From: Pseudomonas sp. MYb118
Lineage (GTDB): Bacteria > Pseudomonadota > Gammaproteobacteria > Pseudomonadales > Pseudomonadaceae
Assembly (NCBI RefSeq): GCF_040947875.1
Contig: NZ_JBFRXN010000002.1
Location: 1,612,001-1,676,000, forward strand
Direction of reading: 5' to 3'
DNA: 64,000 nt
Part shown: positions 58,801-64,000 of the stretch, in pieces
Numbering within the stretch: position 1 is the first letter of the stretch
Layout of the letters: each line of letters begins with the position of its first letter
The notes under the pieces: model-generated
Database searches by the model: none
The model's input: only the letters and a program-made list of their open reading frames with translations
What the model was told of the DNA's origin: nothing
Translations under genes and position numbers: made by a program

Positions 58801-60435
58801 GACGCGCAGGTGGCGGAGTACGGCGCGTACATCGAACTGCTCAAGGAATACAACGCGCTGGAGCCGCTGCAAAACTATCGCCCGGTGCTGGTCAGTTGCC
58901 TGGATAACCAACTGTCGCTGACGCAGAAATGGTTCGCCCTACAGCACCCCAGCTTCACTGAAGCCTTGCGCCAGTCGCTCACCCTGCTCGACCAGAAAGC
59001 GCCTGAAGGCACGCTGACGCCGCGCCAGACCTATCAGTTCACCAGCGACATGACCCAGCACTACATCCACAGGATCGAATTCGCCAATGCCCGCATCGCT
59101 GAAATGACCCGGCTGGGCAAGGACGCCAGCGAAATCGCCCGCGAATACTCGCTGCACATGCCAGCCTTCAAACTGGCAGATCTGAAGATGTTCCAGGTCA
59201 GCATCGCCCAGGAACTGTGCATCAACGACAGCGCGCCGGGCGATCTGGCAGCGGCCCGGCAGGCGATGGAAAAAATGGTCGAGGATGTCTGCCTGACCAT
59301 CCAGTCTTCACTGGACCTCACGGCGAGCGGCGAGGCCTTGCCCTTGCTCGAACGCATCGACGGCTTCAACGACCTGGTGGAGCAGTTCGCCAACCTCGAC
59401 CAGCGCATTGCCGACCTGGCGCCGGAGTTTCCCGAAGAACTGCTGGGTGACTCTCTGGACATCATGCGCGAACGGGTCAAGGCCTTCAACGAACCGACCA
59501 CCCGGCAGCTCACCAGCCTGTTGCTGGAACGCCGGTTGCTGGCGCCGACACCGGGACCTTCGCGACCGGCACCACCGCGCAGTCGCATCATCAAGACGCG
59601 CTTCAAGGGCACCGTGGTCGGCACGCCACGCCCGCGCAAAGCCGGCGAGGAAGCCAACCTGTACGACGTCACCTCGCCCCTGACCGGCAAAGTGATCGCG
59701 ACCTTCCATGAAAAGAGCCCCGGCAACTGGCTGGAGCATGTCCCCGCCAAAGCCGCCTCAACGGCGCGCCCTACCCTTGATCTCAGCATCCAGAAGGGCC
59801 AGATCCTGCTCGACCAGATGCCGGCGTTCAGCCGCCGCACCGAATCGCACGCCAGTCAGGCCGGGCGCATTCCGGTGGAGATCGAGGAAATGTTCAATCA
59901 ACAGGCCCGCCGAATGAACCAGGCGGCCGACACCATCGAAAAGGCCCTGACCGACCTGAACGCCACGGATGGCGGCCAGACCTCGGCGGTCAACCTGGTC
60001 AAACAGCTCAATGAAGGTGCGACCGGCCTTTACGAACAAGGCCGCCAGGCGCGTATCAGCATGATCAAGAAACAGCCACCCACCGCCGCCCGCGTGCAAT
60101 GGCTGCATGAAAAAGGCCTGGTGGAGATCGTCCGGGTACCGGGCCGCAGCCGGCTCAAGGGGCAACGCAAGGACTTCCTTGAGGAGTATGAGATTCGCGA
60201 GCGGGCAGCGGGCGACAGCAAGGCCGTGCTCTGGTATGCGCACTTTCATTACCCCAAGGCCGACACACCGGTGGATGGCTACACCGCAGCCCATCTGAAG
60301 ACCGCCTCCCAACGCAAACTGGGCAGCGGCTTCGAAATGAAAACGGCGCCGTCCAGCAGCGAACTGATCGAGATCTACCGCAGCGAAATCAGCCCGCAAC
60401 TGGCCAAGGCGTTGTTCTTGCCCTCAAAAAACTGA
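55897..60435 (+). CDS. 1512-residue toxin-like protein of unknown function
   Basis: MSETTSQKELDLLTELITGP, ATG with AGGAGACAAGC upstream. No signal peptide. Two hydrophobic segments lie near residues 702-720 (WMMFSVALPFLGRTLSTASW) and 744-765 (AWSAMTDLLLTLSMVLAHQA), like the membrane hairpin of large pore-forming or translocating toxins. A Pro/Ala-rich region (about 768-850) follows, then a long coiled coil (residues 914-960, LELMRRNEQRKTDLKQKLE). The last 250 residues include a short conserved-looking beta segment (TSPLTGKVIATFHEKSPGNW). The overall build recalls the DUF6543/dermonecrotic-toxin-like giants of Pseudomonas, but I cannot confirm that by search. It is single and bounded by a terminator and a REP. 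Delivery is unknown. Confidence 0.7.
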   Translation: MSETTSQKELDLLTELITGPLISEVATKVLRPALDKLYPHLKIDPSLATVVSPAWTITHNRVIPGKNTYESLTNVLVRLGYTGKYVNYIDGEHFLTLHPGVEPMVQLAVKIDAIGALLNALAPLLFNAYQQQQLDYWNQETSPATPRWHQLSQSLQSIWNLDSTLDWSEDEKAMARAVFNQPDRATRRTGDKYKTKACLIDVDGLKAQGDSGSHSWILDAAVLVGTLGERTFVLTHSIVEGFRRYDTVEALGERLPARHNMRWRLYEPDGNFFHHQACALIALEIDAIGDLNTPDNTTPPRLSTAESTHPRNFTDANQQPTSHFSKVEALTPGWLKSASPADLTRYSRHLMDIASLREKDAGKTFLDGVPALREFTLQRLREQMIKEHPDARALKLEDVEFSITSVVVIGTFVVPTKPQVLRLSLVELALQNLVGLPLGNKAVYFKNGKATPAWMTPAYLEQLVRQVNIGDTYPALIKQKLLTDPPEQSRRQDLYTRHLRIQLPLQALQCKIREQAGIDERGYQYVLAAVQEKPADRYVDGLEIIIRPLAFVHDTQGKADTVANMFVIGPRLSSKGPCLLYRPLLEHPLLQYPSEANLLYAIKHSKTLRQSVLAWLPDAVRFNYSQYAFPGELPAVWTIGQLLVEPSSLLGKMANVTFSTQAMEGEPVAALFKANAEAIVTLADRQSVSNAEARWATLKQGAWMMFSVALPFLGRTLSTASWVWQIMDDLQQASDAREANDNDTAWSAMTDLLLTLSMVLAHQAAARQRSAAPAPEKIAAERPALHALPAPKPSVTRLPDWQSSQPPAAHESSLHTPGALTTKGLGKVLDALSIDEPAGLKPAAPEPGPYQHLHGLDHRWYAKVGQRWFEVTLNDNEDVQIIDSRPKPAIKGPLLVHSAKGQWFIDMRLRLRGGGRRLELMRRNEQRKTDLKQKLEAFDARKHQLESELQTAENAFTQANLQSLGDTLDAQVAEYGAYIELLKEYNALEPLQNYRPVLVSCLDNQLSLTQKWFALQHPSFTEALRQSLTLLDQKAPEGTLTPRQTYQFTSDMTQHYIHRIEFANARIAEMTRLGKDASEIAREYSLHMPAFKLADLKMFQVSIAQELCINDSAPGDLAAARQAMEKMVEDVCLTIQSSLDLTASGEALPLLERIDGFNDLVEQFANLDQRIADLAPEFPEELLGDSLDIMRERVKAFNEPTTRQLTSLLLERRLLAPTPGPSRPAPPRSRIIKTRFKGTVVGTPRPRKAGEEANLYDVTSPLTGKVIATFHEKSPGNWLEHVPAKAASTARPTLDLSIQKGQILLDQMPAFSRRTESHASQAGRIPVEIEEMFNQQARRMNQAADTIEKALTDLNATDGGQTSAVNLVKQLNEGATGLYEQGRQARISMIKKQPPTAARVQWLHEKGLVEIVRVPGRSRLKGQRKDFLEEYEIRERAAGDSKAVLWYAHFHYPKADTPVDGYTAAHLKTASQRKLGSGFEMKTAPSSSELIEIYRSEISPQLAKALFLPSKN

Positions 60436-60441
60436 CCCGCC

Positions 60442-60547
60442 CCCTGTAGGAGCGAGCTTGCTCGCGATGGCCGTCAACGATAACGCGCAAGGACGGAATT
60501 TCCGCGGTGCCAAGGCGTCCATCGCGAGCAAGCTCGCTCCTACAGGG
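60442..60547. repeat. REP doublet, TGTAGGAGC type
   Basis: Inverted arms CCCTGTAGGAGCGAGCTTGC (from 60442) and its inverse (ending 60547). The interior GCCGTCAACGATAACGC resembles that of the doublet at 9637-9736. It lies 7 bp after the giant gene and 12 bp before the mocR stop, between convergent genes. Confidence 0.9.
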
Positions 60548-60558
60548 TTGGGATGTGG

Positions 60559-62094
60559 TCAGCGCCAGGCTTTTTTCAGCCGCGCCAGCGCTGCCCGGAT
60601 ATCCGTCTCCGGCACCGCCGCAAACCCCAGCACCAGCCCGGCGCGCTCATCTGGCGGCGTTGGCGAATCCGGCAGCCAGTAGCTGCTCAGCGGATTGATC
60701 TCGACGTCGACGCGCGCGGCGCTCTCGACCAGCGCCTGCTCGCGGGCCTGTGAGTCTACGGCGACCGTCAGGTGCAGCCCGGCGGCGACACTCGGCAGGC
60801 TGCCCACGCCTGGGATCTCCTGGGGCCAGTCCGCCAGCAACGTGTTGCGCCGACTCAAGGCTGCGCGGCGCATGCGGCGAATGTGCCGCTGGAAGTGCCC
60901 GGCCGCCATGAACTCGGCCATCACTGCCTGGGTGCTGACTTCGGAGTGCCGGACATCCACCGCGCGCCGCTGCGAAAAGGCATCCACCAACCCCGGCGGC
61001 AGTACCAGATAGCCCAGGCGCAATGCCGGGAAGGCAACCTTGCCGAAGGTGCCGACATACAACACCCGTCCCTGGCGGTCGAGGGCCGCCAACGGCGCCA
61101 GCGGCGCACCGGTGTAGCGATACTCGCCATCGTAGTCGTCCTCGACGATCCAGCCCTGGGTCCGCTCGGCCCAGGCCAGCAGTTCCAGACGCCGCGCCAG
61201 GCTCATCACCACCCCGGTCGGATATTGGTGCGACGGGGTGACGTACGCCAGGCGACAGTCACTGATCTGCGCCAGCCCGTGACAGTCGATGCCTTCACTG
61301 TCCACCGCTACGCCATGCAGGTGCGCCCCGGCGACGGCGAAGGCATGACCGGCAGCGCGATAGCCGGGATTTTCAATCGCCACCCCGTCGCCTGGCTCCA
61401 CCAGCAACTGTGCACAAAGGCTGATCCCCTGCTGCGCGCCACTGGTGATCACAATTTGCTCAGCCGTGCATTGCATGCCACGGGAACTTCGCAGGTACGC
61501 AGCGATCAGCCCGCGCAAGCGCTCATCCCCCGCCGGGTCGCCATAACACAGCTGACGCAAATCCGGTTTGCGCCAGAAAGCCGCGTTCAGCTTGGCCCAA
61601 ACCTCGAACGGGAACAGATCGAAGGCCGGAACACCCACCCGAAATGCCCGTGGCGGGCCACTCGGTGGCAGCGCCAAATGGTTCTTTTCGACCCGCCCAA
61701 GCGGCCCGCTGTGGATAACTTTACTGGATGAAACAACAGGTAAATCCAGCCAATTTGTGGATAACCCTGTGGGTAAGCCTGTTGAAAAGCCTGTGGATAC
61801 TTTTGTGGATAGTTTTTTCGTCTGCGACAGTTGCGCGACATAAGTGCCGTCGCCCACCCGCCCTTCGATAAAGCCTTCGGCGTAGAGCTGATCGTAGGCC
61901 CGCACCACGCTGTTGCGCGAAATCGCCAACGCAGCGGCCAGGTCGCGACTGGCCGGCAAGCGCGTGCCACTGACCAGGCGCCCGTCGAGCACCCGCGCAC
62001 GCAATGCCTGATAGAGCTGGCGACTCAGGCCCTGGCGGCGATCCAGTTCGATGCCGGCCGGGTTGAACGACAAGGAAAGCGGCACATTCGTCAT
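60559..62094 (-). CDS. MocR-type GntR regulator with aminotransferase-like domain (PdxR-like)
   Basis: 511 residues. An N-terminal GntR winged HTH (TRLPASRDLAAALAISRNSV) is followed by a variable linker (residues about 95-128) and a type I PLP-aminotransferase domain. The PLP lysine is in YVGTFGKVAFPALRLGYL. These proteins sense PLP or related compounds and often control B6 or amino-acid metabolism. It is divergent from paiB with 90 bp between them, so paiB could be a target. The linker DNA is unusual: it contains a run of DnaA-box-like nonamers. Confidence 0.92.
   Translation of the reverse strand: MTNVPLSLSFNPAGIELDRRQGLSRQLYQALRARVLDGRLVSGTRLPASRDLAAALAISRNSVVRAYDQLYAEGFIEGRVGDGTYVAQLSQTKKLSTKVSTGFSTGLPTGLSTNWLDLPVVSSSKVIHSGPLGRVEKNHLALPPSGPPRAFRVGVPAFDLFPFEVWAKLNAAFWRKPDLRQLCYGDPAGDERLRGLIAAYLRSSRGMQCTAEQIVITSGAQQGISLCAQLLVEPGDGVAIENPGYRAAGHAFAVAGAHLHGVAVDSEGIDCHGLAQISDCRLAYVTPSHQYPTGVVMSLARRLELLAWAERTQGWIVEDDYDGEYRYTGAPLAPLAALDRQGRVLYVGTFGKVAFPALRLGYLVLPPGLVDAFSQRRAVDVRHSEVSTQAVMAEFMAAGHFQRHIRRMRRAALSRRNTLLADWPQEIPGVGSLPSVAAGLHLTVAVDSQAREQALVESAARVDVEINPLSSYWLPDSPTPPDERAGLVLGFAAVPETDIRAALARLKKAWR
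61710..61812. repeat. Five DnaA-box-like nonamers in the mocR linker
   Basis: On the plus strand TGTGGATAA occurs at 61710 and 61756 (the exact complement of TTATCCACA), with variants TGTGGGTAA at 61768, TGTGGATAC at 61792 and TGTGGATAG at 61804. Offsets 12, 24 and 12 bp give a 12-bp period, and the encoded linker shows a four-residue repeat (STKV, STGF, STGL, PTGL, ST). The repeat unit is therefore both a codon repeat and a DnaA-box string. Confidence 0.75.
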
Positions 62095-62184
62095 GGCAAT
62101 GGACCTATGAAATTGGCCATTAATGGCTCTTACAACAGACCAATAGCCTGCCTAGGATGCAGGCAATCGCCAAGGAAAATTTCC

Positions 62185-62808
62185 ATGTACACGCCACGCA
62201 GTTTTGCCATCGACGACTTGCAAGAGATGCAGCAGCAGATGCGGGACACCCGCCTGGCCGTGCTCGTGACCCACGGCGCGCAGGGCTTGCAGGCCAGTCA
62301 CCTGCCGCTGTTGCTGCGCCCGGACGAAGGTCCGAATGGCACCGTCTACGGTCACTTTGCCCGCGCCAATCCACAGTGGAAAGACCTGCAGGACGGCGCC
62401 GAGGCGCTGGTGATCTTCGCCGGCGCCGACGCCTACGTGAGCCCCGGCTTCTATCCGAGCAAGGCCGAACACGGCAAGGCAGTTCCGACCTGGAACTACA
62501 TCGCCGTACACGCCTACGGCACCGCCGAGGTATTCACCGACGCCGGGCGCCTGCATGAGCTGGTCAGCGCCTTGACCGATCGCCACGAAGCCGGCCGCGC
62601 GCAGCCGTGGAAGGTCACCGATGCCCCCGCCGACTACATCGACGGCATGCTCAAGGCCATCGTCGGTTTTGCCCTGCCGATCCAGCGCCTGGAAGGCAAA
62701 CGCAAGCTCGGCCAGAACCGCAGCAGCGCCGACGTTGCCGGCGTCCGCGAAGGGCTGGCCGCCAGCCCGGATGCCCAGGACCGTGCCCTCGCCCACTTGA
62801 TGCCATAA
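62185..62808 (+). CDS. PaiB-type FMN-binding protein
   Basis: 207 residues from the ATG at 62185 (MYTPRSFAIDDLQEMQQQMR); AAGGA lies upstream. The family core YGHFARANPQWKDLQDGAEA and VSPGFYPSKAEHGKAVPTWN with YIAVHAYGTAEV is PaiB, related to FMN-binding split barrels. PaiB was first described as a transcriptional negative regulator in Bacillus; its activity here is unknown. It is first in a probable three-gene operon with two GNAT genes, spaced 9 and 17 bp. Confidence 0.9.
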   Translation: MYTPRSFAIDDLQEMQQQMRDTRLAVLVTHGAQGLQASHLPLLLRPDEGPNGTVYGHFARANPQWKDLQDGAEALVIFAGADAYVSPGFYPSKAEHGKAVPTWNYIAVHAYGTAEVFTDAGRLHELVSALTDRHEAGRAQPWKVTDAPADYIDGMLKAIVGFALPIQRLEGKRKLGQNRSSADVAGVREGLAASPDAQDRALAHLMP

Positions 62809-62817
62809 GGAACACAC

Positions 62818-63264
62818 ATGAGCCAGCTTGAAATCCGCCAGGTCAGCGCCGACGATCACGCCGCATGGCTGCCGTTATGGCAGGCTTACCTGCGCTTCTA
62901 CAACACGGAACTGGCCGACAGCGTCAGCCAGAGCACCTGGCAACGCTTCCTCGACCCCAACGAGCCGACCCACGCGGCGCTCGCCTGGGCCGATGGCAAA
63001 GCAGTGGGCATGGTGCATTTCATCTACCATCGCTCCAACTGGGCCATCGAGAACTCCTGCTACCTGCAAGACCTGCTGGTGGCGCCCGAGACCCGTGGTA
63101 CCGGCGTTGGCCGCAAACTGATCGAGTTCGTCTACACCACGGCCAAGGCCGATGGTTGCAGTAAAGTCCACTGGTTGACCCACGAAACCAATGCCACGGC
63201 GATCCAGCTCTACGAGCGCATCGCCGAACGTCCGGGGTTCATCCAGTTTCGCAAAGCCATTTAA
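62818..63264 (+). CDS. GNAT-family N-acetyltransferase
   Basis: 148 residues. The acetyl-CoA loop is PETRGTGVGRKLIEF (Q/RxxGxG/A) near residues 95-105, preceded by YLQDLLVAPETR, and a C-terminal ATAIQLYERI-like helix. The substrate is unknown. The family often accompanies PaiB-like genes; the pairing here follows that of spermidine or spermine acetyltransferases (PaiA) but no sequence proof is given. It lies 9 bp after paiB. Confidence 0.85.
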   Translation: MSQLEIRQVSADDHAAWLPLWQAYLRFYNTELADSVSQSTWQRFLDPNEPTHAALAWADGKAVGMVHFIYHRSNWAIENSCYLQDLLVAPETRGTGVGRKLIEFVYTTAKADGCSKVHWLTHETNATAIQLYERIAERPGFIQFRKAI

Positions 63265-63281
63265 GGTTCAAGGAGAACAGC

Positions 63282-63953
63282 ATGTCGACTTCACTCGCCG
63301 ACTGGAAAGGCGTCCCGGCACCCACCGTGCAAACCCTCGAAGGGCGCTTCATTCGCCTGGAAAGACTCGACCCGGCGCGCCACGGCGACGAGTTGTTCGA
63401 CGCCCTGCAGGGCCCCGGCGCCGACCCGAAACTCTGGGACTACCTGCCTTACGGTCCATTCCCGGAGCGCAGCGGCTTCAATGACTGGCTGAACAACCAC
63501 GCCGCCAGCAGCGACCCGTACTTCTTCAGCGTGATCGACCGCGCCACGGGCCAGGTGCAAGGCATCCTCAGCCTGATGTCGATCGTGCCGGCCCAGGGTC
63601 GTATCGAAATCGGCCACGTGACCTTCGGCGCACCGATGCAGCGCTCGCCGAAAAGCACCGAGGCGGTCTACCTGCTGGCCAAGGAATCGTTCGCCCTGGG
63701 CAACCGCCGCCTGGAGTGGAAGTGCAACAACGGCAACGCCCGCTCCAAGTACGCGGCAGAACGCCTGGGCTTCAGTTTCGAAGGCGTGTTCCGCCAGCAC
63801 ATGGTGGTCAAGGGCCAGAACCGCGATACCGCGTGGTACTCGATCCTCGATTCGGAATGGCCGGCAGTCGCGGCGGGTTTCGAGCGCTGGTTGAGCGATG
63901 AAAACCAGGTGGGTGCCGGTCAGGTGAAGACCCTGGCGGAGTGTCGAGGGTAA
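63282..63953 (+). CDS. RimJ/RimL-type GNAT acetyltransferase
   Basis: 223 residues. The sequence GRFIRLERLDPARHGDELFD and LSLMSIVPAQGRIEIGHVTF, with LEWKCNNGNARSKYAAERLG and FSFEGVFRQHMVVKGQNRDT, is the pattern of RimJ/RimL-like acetyltransferases. The exact acceptor is unknown. It lies 17 bp after the previous GNAT gene with AAGGAG upstream and is the last of the operon seen here. Confidence 0.87.
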   Translation: MSTSLADWKGVPAPTVQTLEGRFIRLERLDPARHGDELFDALQGPGADPKLWDYLPYGPFPERSGFNDWLNNHAASSDPYFFSVIDRATGQVQGILSLMSIVPAQGRIEIGHVTFGAPMQRSPKSTEAVYLLAKESFALGNRRLEWKCNNGNARSKYAAERLGFSFEGVFRQHMVVKGQNRDTAWYSILDSEWPAVAAGFERWLSDENQVGAGQVKTLAECRG

Positions 63954-63974
63954 GTTGCCCGAGTTTGCACAGAG

Positions 63975-64000
63975 GCCTTCGCGCTCAGGCTGGCGAAGGC
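63975..64000 (+). terminator. Hairpin after the last gene, cut by the window edge
   Basis: Stem GCCTTCGC (63975-63982) and GCGAAGGC (63993-64000) with a 10-nt loop, beginning 22 bp after the stop. The window ends before any T run can be seen. Confidence 0.5.

Noticed and set aside
61710..61812. Replication origin at the DnaA-like boxes
   Set aside because: The boxes lie inside a coding region, with no dnaA, dnaN, gyrB or AT-rich unwinding element nearby.

Overview
The window comes from a high-GC gammaproteobacterium and looks like a member of the Pseudomonas fluorescens group. The evidence is the gene order rph / yicC-gmk-rpoZ-spoT-ridA and exbB-exbD-tonB / oxyR-recG, the typical Pseudomonas protein sequences, and eight REP doublets built from the two arms TGTGGGAGCGAGC and TGTAGGAGCGAGC. 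No rRNA, tRNA, insertion sequence or CRISPR array was seen.

Layout. (1) 1-14.9 kb is conserved core: RNase PH (cut by the window start), YicC, guanylate kinase, RNA polymerase omega, SpoT, RidA, a lipoprotein, an SDR protein, the ExbB-ExbD-TonB energy transducer, the peroxide sensor OxyR, RecG helicase and a YbaK-HDOD protein. (2) 15.0-35.3 kb is one long minus-strand type VI secretion operon with the order of the P. aeruginosa HSI-II cluster: tssA-tssB-tssC-tssE-tssF-tssG-tssH(clpV)-sigma54 activator-small lipoprotein-fha-tssJ-tssK-tssL-tssM-stp1-stk1. Its fha gene is split by a single-base frameshift. (3) 35.8-39.9 kb, divergent from the operon, encodes a VgrG fused to a Tle1-type (DUF2235) lipase domain and, overlapping it, a secreted DUF2931-like protein that is a candidate immunity protein. 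A three-way-junction RNA candidate, a decayed DUF6124-like gene and a DUF2388 protein follow. (4) 41-64 kb is metabolic and accessory: an MFS transporter, a thioesterase, a mutarotase, purEK, an orphan small metzincin-like protein, an aspartase / alanine-type symporter / asparaginase group with regulators, an acetylpolyamine amidohydrolase, a 1512-residue toxin-like protein of unknown function, a MocR regulator, PaiB and two GNAT acetyltransferases.

How it fits together. The T6SS genes encode a sheath (TssBC), baseplate (TssEFGK), membrane complex (TssJLM), recycling ATPase (TssH), assembly factor (TssA) and a phosphorylation module (Stk1/Stp1 with the FHA protein), with VgrG-Tle1 as the spike carrying a lipase payload. 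No hcp (tssD) or separate PAAR gene is present here, so those parts would have to come from other loci. The roughly 34 kb between 9.7 and 44.1 kb, which includes the T6SS island, contains no complete REP doublet, whereas the flanks have one every few kb.

The points most worth a second look are the fha frameshift, the VgrG-Tle1/DUF2931 pair and the RNA downstream of it, the very large toxin-like protein at 55.9-60.4 kb, the run of DnaA-box-like nonamers inside the MocR linker, and an attenuator-like hairpin in the purE leader.
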